Counted from the first letter of the stretch, positions 1-8,078 are shown. The stretch is DNA of 39,808 nucleotides from Bacillota bacterium (GCA_030705925.1 JAUZPM010000017.1:1-39808); one strand, 5' to 3'. The notes: generated from the letters alone by a model not told the origin. Program-made: numbers and translations.

Positions 1-12
1 ATGTCGAATGTC

Positions 13-78
13 CTCCTTTTGATATGTCTTGTTGCAGTTGGCAGACCGCAGCTTTATTATATCAAAAGGAGTTTTTTT
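13..78 (+). terminator. Rho-independent terminator of an upstream plus-strand gene
   Basis: A perfect 13-bp inverted repeat (arms 13-25 and 59-71) is followed by seven T residues at 72-78 on the plus strand. The loop is long (33 nt). No gene precedes it inside the window, so it most likely ends a plus-strand gene lying before position 1 and convergent with the minus-strand genes here. Confidence 0.7.
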
Positions 79-106
79 ACTATACTCATCGCTAAAGCTT
101 TTTCTG

Positions 107-133
107 AACTCCCGGCATAGCCGGGAGTTTTCG
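107..133. terminator. Short GC-rich hairpin, possible bidirectional terminator
   Basis: A 9-bp perfect stem (107-115 with 121-129) has a 5-nt loop and a T run on the plus side. It lies between the plus-strand terminator before it and the minus-strand terminator after it, and may be a back-up terminator for either direction. Confidence 0.5.
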
Positions 134-143
134 TATTACAAAT

Positions 144-180
144 ACAAAAAAGTTCTGTAACCCTCATGGTACAGAACTTT
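144..180 (-). terminator. Terminator of the DUF362-cupin-MerR operon
   Basis: An 11-bp perfect stem (149-159 with 170-180) with a 10-nt loop is followed on the minus strand by a run of T (complement of the A run ending at 150). It lies about 50 nt beyond the MerR stop codon and so should end the leftmost minus-strand operon. Confidence 0.8.
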
Positions 181-231
181 CTTTCGATCTTATGTCCCTG
201 CTCAAATCCAGTGTTATAATACTGCAAGGCA

Positions 232-615
232 TCAATTTCCGTTTAAATGTTCTTCTTCGAATTTGAGCATCCGCTCCTCATAGCCGTCAAGTTTCCAATC
301 CAGTTTTGCCAGAATCTCGTTCATCTCGTTGATACGTGCCACAATCTGTTCACGCTGCTCAAGGAGAAGCTTTTTGCGCGCCGGAATAGTTTCCGCTCCC
401 TGATGAAACAACTTGACATATTCGATCAGCGTTTCTACTGAAACCCCAGCATCACGCATACATTTGATGTATTCTACCAAGCGGCAGTCCTCCTCAGAAT
501 AATCCCTGACCCCGCCGGGCGTCCGGCGCACACTGGGAAGCAATCCGATTCTCTCGTAATAACGCAAGGTGTCGGCCGTCAACGCGTATTGCCTTGCCAC
601 CTCTGTTATTGTCAT
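232..615 (-). CDS. MerR-family transcriptional regulator
   Basis: A 127-residue DNA-binding regulator. The N-terminal winged helix-turn-helix is typical of MerR proteins: ITEVARQYALTADTLRYYER at residues 3-22, then GLLP and R-x-x-GG-x-R-x-Y-S. A long dimerisation helix fills residues 80-120. No cysteine or histidine cluster marks a metal-sensing loop, so the inducer is more likely an organic molecule or a redox/aldehyde stress signal (inference). The start is the ATG at 615, preceded by GGGGTG. It is the last gene of the unit, behind the reductase pseudogene. A MerR-type promoter with a 19-bp spacer stands at the head of the same operon (2386-2416), so this protein probably controls its own operon by promoter untwisting. 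Confidence 0.9.
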   Translation of the reverse strand: MTITEVARQYALTADTLRYYERIGLLPSVRRTPGGVRDYSEEDCRLVEYIKCMRDAGVSVETLIEYVKLFHQGAETIPARKKLLLEQREQIVARINEMNEILAKLDWKLDGYEERMLKFEEEHLNGN

Positions 616-632
616 AGTATTTCACCCCGAAT

Positions 633-913
633 TCAACGTTTTTGGCAGTTAAGCCATAGTCCGTTATTTTTAAGTTTTTTAACTTCCTTTAACCAAAAAG
701 AAGCAGCTATCGTATTTTCGGTTTGATATTTACCTGTTTGAAAAAGCGAAATTGCCTTTTCCGGGCACTCGGCTTCTGGCATTACTACAATACTTATCCC
801 ATCAATCGGCGTCTTCTGCAGAAAGGAGCCATTCACAATGCCACTGCCCTCAAGCCGGTGACCTTTCCGTCCAGCGATGTCACCATGTGGCATATGATAT
901 ACGTTCTGTCCAT
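633..913 (-). pseudogene. Remnant of a RibD-C/dihydrofolate-reductase-like gene (internal deletion and frameshift)
   Basis: From the ATG at 913, behind a GGAGG box, the frame reads MDRTYIICHMVTSLDGKVTG. This matches the start of RibD C-terminal-domain reductases, normally about 200 residues. The frame then stops after a few codons. An overlapping frame continues with LEGSGIVNGSFLQK, the glycine-rich segment near the C-terminus of the same family, then KEVKKL..GLWL, and ends at 633. The middle of the protein, by the family's usual size well over 100 residues, is missing, and the junction is out of frame near 855-860. I read this as a dead gene with a large internal deletion. It lies 12 nt after the cupin stop and before the MerR gene, so it was probably an enzyme of this operon. 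Family assignment comes from motif recognition only. Confidence 0.72.
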
Positions 914-925
914 CGTCGCCTCCAA

Positions 926-1330
926 TTATTTTAACTTTCCATAAGCTTCGTCATTGACTGGTTCAAGCCATTCGTTAGACGCTCCCTCGGCAGGTATCTC
1001 CACTGCAAGATGAGCAAACCAGCTGTCTTTGGCCGCCCCATGCCAGTGCTTAACCTCGGCCGGAATGTTGACCACGTCACCGGGATGCAATTCCCGCGGC
1101 TCTTCCCCCCACGCCTGATACCAGCCGCGCCCCTCGGTGCAAAGCAATATTTGCCCGCCTTTATGGTGGATATGCCAGTTGTTGCGGCAGCCGGGCTCAA
1201 AGGTCACGTTGGCAATTGGGCCGCCCTTGTCGGTGAGAGGCTGTAAATAGGCCTGACCGATAAAATATTTAGAAAACATTTCGGGCAGCGGGGCGCCCGT
1301 CTTAAAAAGCTCGTTTCTTTCGTTGTTCAT
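926..1330 (-). CDS. Small single-domain cupin protein
   Basis: A 134-residue cupin. Motif 1 is W-H-I-H-H-x(3)-Q at residues 52-60 and motif 2 is P-A-E-V-K-H-W-H-G around 90-98. His53, His55, Gln60 and His95/His97 could bind a metal. Proteins of this kind often sit beside DUF362 or carboxymuconolactone-decarboxylase genes in MerR-controlled stress operons. The substrate cannot be read from the sequence. The ATG at 1330 was preferred to an in-frame codon at 1351 because AGGAG lies at the right distance before it and the family starts here. It probably belongs to an operon with the DUF362 gene (135 nt upstream), the reductase pseudogene and the MerR regulator. Confidence 0.85.
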   Translation of the reverse strand: MNNERNELFKTGAPLPEMFSKYFIGQAYLQPLTDKGGPIANVTFEPGCRNNWHIHHKGGQILLCTEGRGWYQAWGEEPRELHPGDVVNIPAEVKHWHGAAKDSWFAHLAVEIPAEGASNEWLEPVNDEAYGKLK

Positions 1331-1465
1331 TAAGTTCTCCTTTATTTGCAAGCGTCATTGACACACCTTAATGCATTCAAACTGCGGCGAAAAATCGATA
1401 AACGGCAGTCATTGAGAAAATGATGTGATGAAATGCTTTATAAAATTTCCCAGTTTTCCGAACAC

Positions 1466-2332
1466 TTAATCTATACTTATTATTTCATATTCCCTAAATC
1501 CGAGTCCCAGTGCCGCGGCAGTCTCCACAGTATGGATGCCGTTGCGTGATTCCATGCGTTCGATAAGCGCGGCTTTGCCGGGATCAGGCGAAGCGTATAC
1601 AGCGTCAACACAAGCCTGATCCAGTGCAACAGGATCGGTTGAGGCAAAAATGCCGATATCCGCCATTTCCGGATCATGAGGATTGGAATCGCAGTCGCAG
1701 TCAACAGAAAGTTTATTAGCGATATTGATGTAAACGATGTTTTCACGACCCATAAAGTCCATCACTGATTTGTCGGCGTCGGCCATTGATTCAAGAAATG
1801 AGTCATGGTCGGCCGTCCAAAGTGCGGATGGGTCACCTGCTCCGTGGATATGTGCCTTGCCATGAGAGGATGCGAAGCCGATAGACATATTTTTCAGCGC
1901 ACCGCCAAAGCCGCCCATCATATGCCCCTTGAAGTGGGACAGCATCAGCATAGAGTCGTAATTTTTCAGGTGCTCGCCGACAAAGTTTTCTTTCAGGTGT
2001 GTGCCATCTTTTACGGAAATCGAAATTTCTCCGAATTCGTCCATAATGTCACAAGGTGCAATGTCTAGGAAACCATGGTCACGGATAGCCTTCCAGTGAT
2101 CTTTTGTGGAATATCGCTTTCCTTCGTAGGCCGTATTGCATTCGGTAATAGTGCCGTCGAGCTTAGCCACAAGGGCTTTAATCAGCCCCGGCTGGAGAAA
2201 ATTATGTCCGCCCGGCTCACCAGTTGATATTTTTACAGCAACTTTCCCCGAGATGTTTACTCCAAGCGCGTCGTAGATATTGAGCAATCCCTGAGAAGAA
2301 ATTTCATGTGTGAAATATACTTTTGACTTCAT
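1466..2332 (-). CDS. DUF362 domain protein
   Basis: A 288-residue cytoplasmic protein recognised as DUF362 by the patterns KVAVKISTGEPGG (residues about 31-43), LSHFKGHMMGGFGGALKNMSIG (about 131-152) and STDPVALDQACVD near the C-terminus. Many family members carry a ferredoxin-like 4Fe-4S insert. This one has only a short cysteine pair (D-C-D-C-D), so a full cluster site is not evident. The biochemical function of the family is poorly defined, and redox or metal-centre roles are conjecture. It is the first gene of the leftmost operon, starting about 47 nt downstream of the predicted transcription start of the MerR-type promoter at 2386-2416. Confidence 0.85.
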   Translation of the reverse strand: MKSKVYFTHEISSQGLLNIYDALGVNISGKVAVKISTGEPGGHNFLQPGLIKALVAKLDGTITECNTAYEGKRYSTKDHWKAIRDHGFLDIAPCDIMDEFGEISISVKDGTHLKENFVGEHLKNYDSMLMLSHFKGHMMGGFGGALKNMSIGFASSHGKAHIHGAGDPSALWTADHDSFLESMADADKSVMDFMGRENIVYINIANKLSVDCDCDSNPHDPEMADIGIFASTDPVALDQACVDAVYASPDPGKAALIERMESRNGIHTVETAAALGLGFREYEIISID

Positions 2333-2385
2333 TTTAACCTACTTCTTTCAATATTTACATAAGCGTAGTCTTTCCGTATAAAATT

Positions 2386-2416
2386 ATTCTAATACTTAGA
2401 GCTAGCTCCAAGTCAA
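2386..2416 (-). promoter_or_regulatory. MerR-type promoter with 19-bp spacer and dyad operator
   Basis: On the minus strand, -35 TTGACT (2411-2416) and -10 TAGAAT (2386-2391) are separated by exactly 19 bp. That spacing is unusually long and is the hallmark of MerR-activated promoters. The spacer holds an 18-bp dyad, CTTGGAGCTAGCTCTAAG (2395-2412), with 16 of 18 positions symmetrical around a perfect GAGCTAGCTC core. This strongly implies control of the DUF362-cupin-MerR operon by the MerR protein encoded at its end. Confidence 0.85.
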
Positions 2417-2454
2417 GAGGTAATTTTATATTTTACAGGATAAGATTGCGCGAA

Positions 2455-2510
2455 ACAACAAAAATCCCGCAAGTCACGGTTCATACTACCGTAATGCCTG
2501 CGGGTTTTGC
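2455..2510 (-). terminator. Terminator of the peptide/exporter cassette
   Basis: Arms containing CCCGCA/TGCGGG (around 2466-2471 and 2498-2503) enclose an inner ACGGT/ACCGT hairpin. On the minus strand the stem is followed by TTTTTGTTGTTT. It lies about 170 nt past the nucleotidyltransferase stop, beyond the LTD-tail remnant, and is the first good stop for the long transcript from 13.3 kb. Confidence 0.7.
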
Positions 2511-2560
2511 TATGCAAAGTATCTCTTAGTTATTATGATTTACTTTGTTTGCATAATACT

Positions 2561-2601
2561 ATTAACTTGCAATTGTAAATTGTATAGTATACGTTTTCGT
2601 G
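2561..2601 (-). repeat. 41-bp exact direct repeat, copy A
   Basis: These 41 bases (beginning ATTAACTTGC, ending GTTTTCGTG on the plus strand) are identical to 13652-13692 in the same orientation. In both places the minus strand reads as the end of a cadherin-like beta-sandwich domain, KTYTIQFTIAS and a stop. The two copies flank the 11-kb LTD/peptide/exporter segment. Confidence 0.95.
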
Positions 2602-2650
2602 GTTCTTCTATCTTCATCGATCACAATCTGCTTCGTTGTTACCGACAGTT
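2562..2650 (-). pseudogene. Orphan 3' end of an LTD-family gene
   Basis: About 30 codons read QIVIDEDRRTTKTYTIQFTIAS and stop, aligning with the end of the cadherin-like domain that closes the broken LTD gene near 13.65 kb (AQILVSAEDG..TKTYTIQFTIAS). No start or upstream domain is present. The fragment begins within about 30 nt of the nucleotidyltransferase stop. It is a scar of a lost or rearranged LTD gene. Confidence 0.75.
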
Positions 2651-2680
2651 TAATAAATTGAATTTTACTTATTTTCTATT

Positions 2681-3871
2681 TTAATTCCATGCTCCATCAA
2701 TTTTATGTAAGTATTTTAGCTTATCGACATCCTTATCGGTTACATTATGATATATATTCACCATTTTTAAAGAATGCTTTAATCTAAATAAAAAGCATCT
2801 TACAAATCTAAATATCCAAAACACTGGCAATAAGAACGGAAATGACTTAAGGATATGGCATTGCGTTCGCATTGCACTTAAAGGAGGAAAAAATAAATAA
2901 AATTCATACAACAGTTTTGCTTTAAAGATTGAGTTTTTCTTGTAAGTATAATTGCATAAACTGGAGAGCAATGCAACGTTATAGACACCATATTGCCCAC
3001 TTGAGAAAATATACTCCGACATTTTATCATAAATTTCATTACAGAGCTCATCTCCGAACCATACATTACAAAGCCCCAAAATATTATTTTCGAATATTGT
3101 CAGCTTAATATTATTAAGTTCCTCTTTAATATAGTCCCAATTTAATTTAGGATAAAAATATTTATTGTAGATATTAATATCCATTATTGAACGAATACCT
3201 GTTCCGCCATTTGTATAATGCTTTGTTAAATGAATAAAAAGATATATTAAAAAATCTTCGGGAGGAAGTTGATATTCGTTTTTACTATTATTTGTTGGCG
3301 ATGCCTTGTCCCAAATATTATTTACATAGCTACAATATGGTGAGCTTTCAGATACAAGAGCTTTGTGTATTTCGATATTCATATAAGGTATTTTTTGATA
3401 TGCTTCATGATAATTGCAACTATCTTTTTTTATATAACCAAGTTTAATCATTATATTATTTATTTTTTTCAAATCTTTATCTTTAATAAGAATATCAATA
3501 TCCGCCATTTGTCTCATATCGGGGCAAGGGTATAGACTTTTTAATATATATCCTTTTAATACTATATAATCAATATTATTTTTTTCGAATATTCTTTTAA
3601 TATTTTCTACTTCTGCATGTTGTACTGCTTCTTTGGCAACAGCTTTTTTATAATCGATAAAAAATTTTGTAAAAATATCATTCGGCGGCATAGAAAAACT
3701 ATCAAGCTTGCTAATTCCATAATATATCATGTTGGATATTTTGTGCTTCTCTGCAATTGCATAAAGCTTTGACCAATCAAGATCCTCAGGTGGAGGGTCA
3801 GGATCAAAATCATTAATAATTGATGATAGCAGGTAAATTAAATATTTTTTTTCTGGCTGAGCAGTATACAT
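2681..3871 (-). CDS. Nucleotidyltransferase-family protein (NTP_transf_5-like)
   Basis: A 396-residue protein. The recognisable core is YIVLKGYILKSLYP (residues about 97-110) followed by R-Q-M-A-DIDILI (about 116-125). This is the G-(x)n-DxD nucleotidyltransferase signature of the uncharacterised family often found in lasso-peptide and other RiPP clusters, where it is proposed to add a nucleotide or sugar-phosphate group to a peptide (family knowledge, not shown here). The ATG at 3871 has GGAG 10 nt before it, and the gene overlaps the exporter gene by 59 nt. It is the last gene of the cassette. It is strikingly AT-rich: row 3061-3120 has 15 G+C of 60, against 28 of 60 in a valS row (25441-25500). 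Confidence 0.8.
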   Translation of the reverse strand: MYTAQPEKKYLIYLLSSIINDFDPDPPPEDLDWSKLYAIAEKHKISNMIYYGISKLDSFSMPPNDIFTKFFIDYKKAVAKEAVQHAEVENIKRIFEKNNIDYIVLKGYILKSLYPCPDMRQMADIDILIKDKDLKKINNIMIKLGYIKKDSCNYHEAYQKIPYMNIEIHKALVSESSPYCSYVNNIWDKASPTNNSKNEYQLPPEDFLIYLFIHLTKHYTNGGTGIRSIMDINIYNKYFYPKLNWDYIKEELNNIKLTIFENNILGLCNVWFGDELCNEIYDKMSEYIFSSGQYGVYNVALLSSLCNYTYKKNSIFKAKLLYEFYLFFPPLSAMRTQCHILKSFPFLLPVFWIFRFVRCFLFRLKHSLKMVNIYHNVTDKDVDKLKYLHKIDGAWN

Positions 3872-5549
3872 TGCTGTTGCTCCTTTCTATTATTGCTATT
3901 GATTGGTTGTTAAATCTAATCTCTTTATTGCAAATTGAAAAAGCGGCTTTTTTATGACTGATAATGACACAGGTTTTATCGGTCATCTTTTTTAGGTTTT
4001 GTAATAACTTTTCTTCAGTTAATTCGTCGAGCGCAGATGTAGATTCGTCTAAGAGTAAAATCGGGGCATCACTTAAAAGCGCTCTTGCAATTGCAAGACG
4101 CTGCACCTGGCCTTCGGACAGCCCGTGTCCTTTTTCTCCAATTTTTGTATCAAGGCCGCTTGGAAGCATTTGAATAAAATCAAAGGCACAGCTAATTTTA
4201 GCGGCGTCTATAATTTCTTTGTCAGTGGCGTCTGATTTAATAAAAGCGATGTTATCACGGATGCTTCCGGATAATAAAAGATTGCCCTGAGGAACATACG
4301 CGAAGAGCTTTCGTGTATGTTTGTCTATAGACAGTTCTTGGCCGTTTGAAAGCTTAATATAGATAATCCCGTCATCAGGTTTAAGGATCCCGAGCATCAG
4401 TTTGAATAGTGTGCTTTTGCCGATGCCAGAAAGACCTGATACTACGATAAAATCTCCTTTTTTTATGTTTAAATCAACATGGTTTATAACAAGTTTTTGC
4501 CCATAGCCAAAGGATAGATTTTTAAGCTCTATACTGTTCATATTTTTATAAACGGACTGAACATTAATATCATTTTGATTGATTTCCAGTTCTTCCGGTA
4601 AATTTTCAATTTCCATCATGCGTTCAGCTGAGGCCAAAACGTTATAAACCATAGGCAGCATCCCGGATAAATTTGCAAAAGGGGTTTGAACTTGTCCAAC
4701 CAGTTGCAATATAGCTGTTAGAGTTCCAAAACTGATCGTTTTAACAATCATTCCAAGTGAACTCCAGACTAGAGCAAACAGATACGCCATTGAGAAAACA
4801 AATGAGAAGCCGGTGTTTGCCATAATGCCTATGGCATTTTTTTTAAGTTTAGCTTTATAATGATCTGTTCCGAATCTTATTGTTTTATTTTCAAATTCTT
4901 TTTCTGCTCCGAATATTTTAACGACAATAATATTTTCTAGGACTTCCTGTATAAAGGAACGCAGTATTCCATCTTTCTCTTGAACATTTTTATGAAAATA
5001 TTTAAGTCTGCTTCTAAAAAATTTTGTTGTAAAAAATAAAAGTAGACCGCCTAAAATAAAAATCAGTGTAAACATTTTATCTAACATAAAAAGTATTACC
5101 AAAGAGCTGATAAGTTTTGTCATTAGTCCCGCAAAATTAGGCAGTATATTTGAAATTCCTTCACTAACGACGGTTACATCGCTTGTTAATCTATTAAGTA
5201 AATCCCCACTGTGGAATTTCATTGTATTTGAATAGTCTTTATGTAAAATCACGCTGAGCAATTTTGTTTTGTATGTCATTTCTAGTTTGCCTTGCATTTT
5301 TGCCGCTGTATAGCGGCAGAAGACGCGAAGTATTAACTGAATAATAATTACTACCAGCAATTTTAAGCTTTGAATGAACAAATAACTTTTATTGCCGGTT
5401 GATGTGCTGTCAATCACGCCTCTACATGCAAGAGCAAACAGAACACCGCATAATGCAAAAAGAGAATTGCCTACCATTAATAAAACCATTAATGGTATAT
5501 GGCTTCGGGAATTATGATACAGCCATTTAAACGTTTGCTTATCCTTCAT
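3813..5549 (-). CDS. ABC exporter half-transporter (fused membrane and ATPase domains)
   Basis: A 578-residue exporter of the lipid/peptide (MsbA/MDR-like) type. Six predicted membrane helices fill the first ~310 residues. The ATPase domain follows with Walker A GLSGIGKST (about residue 370), a Q-loop in YVPQGNLLLSG, the signature LSEGQ (about 475), Walker B ILLLDES and the switch histidine in IISHKKA. There is no N-terminal C39 peptidase domain, so any leader removal must be done by another protein, such as the adjacent S26 protease. I chose the ATG at 5549 over an upstream in-frame start at 5615 because it has AGGAG before it and lies 14 nt after the protease stop. Export of the 35-residue peptide is inferred from context. 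Confidence 0.93.
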   Translation of the reverse strand: MKDKQTFKWLYHNSRSHIPLMVLLMVGNSLFALCGVLFALACRGVIDSTSTGNKSYLFIQSLKLLVVIIIQLILRVFCRYTAAKMQGKLEMTYKTKLLSVILHKDYSNTMKFHSGDLLNRLTSDVTVVSEGISNILPNFAGLMTKLISSLVILFMLDKMFTLIFILGGLLLFFTTKFFRSRLKYFHKNVQEKDGILRSFIQEVLENIIVVKIFGAEKEFENKTIRFGTDHYKAKLKKNAIGIMANTGFSFVFSMAYLFALVWSSLGMIVKTISFGTLTAILQLVGQVQTPFANLSGMLPMVYNVLASAERMMEIENLPEELEINQNDINVQSVYKNMNSIELKNLSFGYGQKLVINHVDLNIKKGDFIVVSGLSGIGKSTLFKLMLGILKPDDGIIYIKLSNGQELSIDKHTRKLFAYVPQGNLLLSGSIRDNIAFIKSDATDKEIIDAAKISCAFDFIQMLPSGLDTKIGEKGHGLSEGQVQRLAIARALLSDAPILLLDESTSALDELTEEKLLQNLKKMTDKTCVIISHKKAAFSICNKEIRFNNQSIAIIERSNSNVYCSARKKIFNLPAIINY

Positions 5550-5563
5550 ATCCCTTCTCCTAA

Positions 5564-5998
5564 TTATTTTATTATTCTTAAATAAAACCATCTGATCGGA
5601 TATATGAAAACCCATGCTTTGCTGTACATTTTATATTTAAAACTGTCACAGGAAATATATTTATCATCTTTCCAAAACCCATTTACAACACCTATGACCT
5701 GTGAAGGATTAACGGGATATTCTTTATTAAATTGATTATCACCCATCACCTCAAAGCCATCTTCTTTTATGCCGACTATACGATGAAGAATGTATTTACC
5801 ATCCTTTCGCACAAACAAAGGAATGTCATATTTCTTTAGATCATGTACGTCAATACTTTTAATGCAGACTTTATCTTTACGATGCCGCAGCATTGGAGCC
5901 ATGCTGTTTCCTGTTATCGTAAAAATGACCTCTCCGTCTTTTTTTAAAACATCTCTCATGACAGGAATAAAGTCTGATAAATATGCCCTTTTATTCAA
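5564..5998 (-). CDS. S26/S24-type serine protease, signal-peptidase-like
   Basis: A 144-residue protein with the S26 fold signature. The catalytic serine is in TGNSMAPML (Ser32). The second conserved box is YILHRIVGI (His72) where bacterial type I signal peptidases carry a lysine, so this resembles the Ser-His SipW/ER type. G-D-N-Q-F-N follows. A hydrophobic, aromatic C-terminal segment (WVFIYPIRWFYLRII) may anchor it to the membrane. The start is a TTG at 5998 that overlaps the PqqD gene by 8 nt. The ribosome binding site is weak and the exact start is uncertain. Placed between the PqqD-like and exporter genes, it is the best candidate for cutting the peptide leader (inference). Confidence 0.85.
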   Translation of the reverse strand: MNKRAYLSDFIPVMRDVLKKDGEVIFTITGNSMAPMLRHRKDKVCIKSIDVHDLKKYDIPLFVRKDGKYILHRIVGIKEDGFEVMGDNQFNKEYPVNPSQVIGVVNGFWKDDKYISCDSFKYKMYSKAWVFIYPIRWFYLRIIK

Positions 5999-6254
5999 GC
6001 AGATCAGCTGCCTTTAATTTTACAAGAAAAGCTTTAGCATCTGCCCTAGCGGTTGTTTCATCAGTATCATATTCATTTAATATAGCGCCAAGCAATTCTT
6101 TCTCAGTTTTTTCATCTGTTAACTGCTTCCATAAAAACGCCCCTGTTTCGTTAAGCGTAATTAATCCATTAAAATCAAGAGCAGTTGCCCCTAGAGGCAC
6201 TACGATATAATTCCCTGCAACTTCTCTCATAAAATATCCGCTTTTAATTTTCAT
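5991..6254 (-). CDS. PqqD-family peptide-binding protein (RRE)
   Basis: An 87-residue protein with the PqqD pattern: a beta-rich N-terminus with GxxxLDFNGLITLNETGAFLWKQL (residues 22-45), then a helical C-terminus. PqqD domains are the RiPP recognition element that holds the leader of a precursor peptide for modifying enzymes. The gene overlaps the kinase-like gene by 11 nt and the protease gene by 8 nt, so these three are tightly coupled in translation. The predicted partner is the 35-residue peptide at 8125-8232, whose YxxPxI motif resembles leaders bound by the PqqD-like B1 proteins of lasso clusters. That pairing is inference. Confidence 0.9.
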   Translation of the reverse strand: MKIKSGYFMREVAGNYIVVPLGATALDFNGLITLNETGAFLWKQLTDEKTEKELLGAILNEYDTDETTARADAKAFLVKLKAADLLE

Positions 6255-6972
6255 TATTATCCCATCCTTTATTATTTATTGTATTATAAGCAAGCTTTAC
6301 TGCATCGAAACTTATAGTACATCCCATTTGATAAACTGGTATATCTTTTATCAAATTATCAATTAAATATAATAACTTTTCAATTTTGTCATTACTGTTA
6401 AATCGCATACTTTGATAGATTAACATTTGCGCGGCTTTTTTATTACTTAATCTTCGAATATTATTTTTCTGTGCCTGCTCTAAAAATACTACAGCTTGCA
6501 GCGGTACTCTTATATTTTTACTCAAATCACTTTTTCCACTCCAAGGAGTTCCATACACATAAAAAGTTTCATTAATAAAACGTATTGCGGGTTTATCGTC
6601 ATTAATAATGACAGCTTTGTCTGTTCCAAAATATTTTTGCCATAGATTTGTATGAGTTGACTTCCCGGTTCCGCATGGGGCGGAAAATAGAACCGCTTTG
6701 TTATTTAGCGCAACTGCTGATGAATGCAAACAAAAACCGTTATAGTTTAATAAAGAACTATAAAAAGAAAATCCCGTTTGAATATATTCCCATTCGTTTG
6801 CTGTCATGGTAGGATAATTTTTTTTTAATATTTTATGCTTTTCATCATTAACGTCTATTGAAATGTCAATCGAATTACACGTATCTGTTTTATACGGTAA
6901 TGCCTGTCTGAGTAATGTTTCACCTGTAAAATTCATAGATACTGTTAATTCGGCAATTTTATATATATTCAT
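6244..6972 (-). CDS. HPr-kinase-like P-loop protein (putative peptide serine kinase)
   Basis: A 242-residue protein. LHSSAVAL (82-89) precedes the P-loop SAPCGTGKSTHT (97-108), then IINDDKPAIR (122-131) and YGTPWSGKSDL (140-150). This order of boxes is that of the HPr kinase/phosphorylase catalytic domain, without its usual N-terminal regulatory domain. Homologues in lasso clusters such as paeninodin phosphorylate a serine of the precursor (established for that family). Here the peptide offers Ser23, Ser24, Ser28 and Thr32 as possible targets. The ATG at 6972 has GGAG before it. The gene follows the SLH gene by 53 nt and overlaps the PqqD gene. Confidence 0.83.
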   Translation of the reverse strand: MNIYKIAELTVSMNFTGETLLRQALPYKTDTCNSIDISIDVNDEKHKILKKNYPTMTANEWEYIQTGFSFYSSLLNYNGFCLHSSAVALNNKAVLFSAPCGTGKSTHTNLWQKYFGTDKAVIINDDKPAIRFINETFYVYGTPWSGKSDLSKNIRVPLQAVVFLEQAQKNNIRRLSNKKAAQMLIYQSMRFNSNDKIEKLLYLIDNLIKDIPVYQMGCTISFDAVKLAYNTINNKGWDNNEN

Positions 6973-7025
6973 AAATAAACTCCACTAACGAATGTCCTTA
7001 CAAATTCTATGATTATTTAAATGAG

Positions 7026-8045
7026 TTAATATTCTGTGATGTCGCCGCTGCTGCCTGCGTTATCAGAATTATCAGTGTTTCCCGAGCCGCCAGAGCCGCT
7101 GGATCCAGTAGACGCACCTGAGCTATTAGAACCGCTTGAACTACTTGAATCATTTAAATTGATCCCATCTTTTTCGATGACTTTATTGCCCAGATTGCTA
7201 TTTGTTATTGTTATCCTGTCAGCCCCGCCGCCCCGTATAAACGTACTTCCTGTAACTGTTACATTAACGAGACTAACAGATCCTTCACCAATTCCTTCTG
7301 AAAGATAAAGATTACCTGTAATTTTCATATTTTGAAGTACTGCATCAGGGGTGTTTATCACAACATTTCCGTCTGAATTTGTACTATAATTTCCTGGTTC
7401 ATTAATATAAAGTCTAATAATATTATTTAAAATCTGGACTGTTTCGGCTCGGCTGAGATTGCAAAATGGATCAAAAAACCCTCCATCTTTTCCGTTAATA
7501 TACCCTGAAGCCTCCATGCCAAAAATAGCATCCTTTGCCCATTCCGGCAAATTAGTGTCTTTAAAGCTTGTATGGTCTCCTGAATTTTCATTTACAGAAA
7601 AGATCCTTTTAAATATTAATGCTGCTTCAGCGCGGGTTACTGGATCGTTAGGGCGAGCCAAAAGATTCCCGCTATTATCCAGATCCCCTTTTATTATTCC
7701 TCTGGTATATGCCTTATTTATAAAATCATAATACCAATCGTTATTTTTGATATCTGAAAATGGATTATCAGTTGTTTTTTCATAACCAAAAATCCTATAT
7801 AATATAGCAGCCAGTTCTGCACGGGTAATTTGTTTATCGGGGTAAAAATTTACTCCGTCTCCATTTATAACGCCTTTACTGCTCCAGTTATTGATTGCTT
7901 GTTTTGCCCAAAATTTATCATTTACGTCTGAAAAAATAGAGGTGCCGTTTTCTTGTGCTGCCGTGATGTATCCAAAAGAATTAGTAATGATTATTGCTAA
8001 AAATAAAAACATTTCTATGGTTAATCTAAATGTACGCATTTTCAT
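7026..8045 (-). CDS. SLH-domain surface protein with serine/glycine-rich tail
   Basis: A 339-residue exported protein. A signal peptide covers about residues 1-30. Three S-layer-homology domains follow (FSDV..WAKQAI, FSDI..WYYDFI and FKDT..WAKDAI; roughly 36-90, 95-150 and 155-215), which should bind secondary cell-wall polymer. A short beta-rich region (about 230-295, DAVLQNMKITGNLYL..) leads to a low-complexity Ser/Gly/Asn/Asp tail from about 298 to the end, finishing SSGDITEY. That ending resembles the GGDTGDY end of the small peptide encoded just upstream. The gene lies inside the peptide cassette, after the hairpin at 8079-8114, with GGAGGG before the ATG. It may anchor or display the cassette's product. 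Confidence 0.92.
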   Translation of the reverse strand: MKMRTFRLTIEMFLFLAIIITNSFGYITAAQENGTSIFSDVNDKFWAKQAINNWSSKGVINGDGVNFYPDKQITRAELAAILYRIFGYEKTTDNPFSDIKNNDWYYDFINKAYTRGIIKGDLDNSGNLLARPNDPVTRAEAALIFKRIFSVNENSGDHTSFKDTNLPEWAKDAIFGMEASGYINGKDGGFFDPFCNLSRAETVQILNNIIRLYINEPGNYSTNSDGNVVINTPDAVLQNMKITGNLYLSEGIGEGSVSLVNVTVTGSTFIRGGGADRITITNSNLGNKVIEKDGINLNDSSSSSGSNSSGASTGSSGSGGSGNTDNSDNAGSSGDITEY

Positions 8046-8078
8046 ATTTGGCCCTCCATTTTATTTGCATTTCATTAT

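Noticed and set aside
633-893. An 86-residue intact hypothetical gene
   Set aside because: It is the out-of-frame C-terminal part of the reductase remnant; the real start with GGAGG is at 913 in another frame.
3813-5549. Exporter with its own leader peptidase (C39 type)
   Set aside because: The N-terminus goes straight into the first membrane segment; no C39 cysteine/histidine domain is present.
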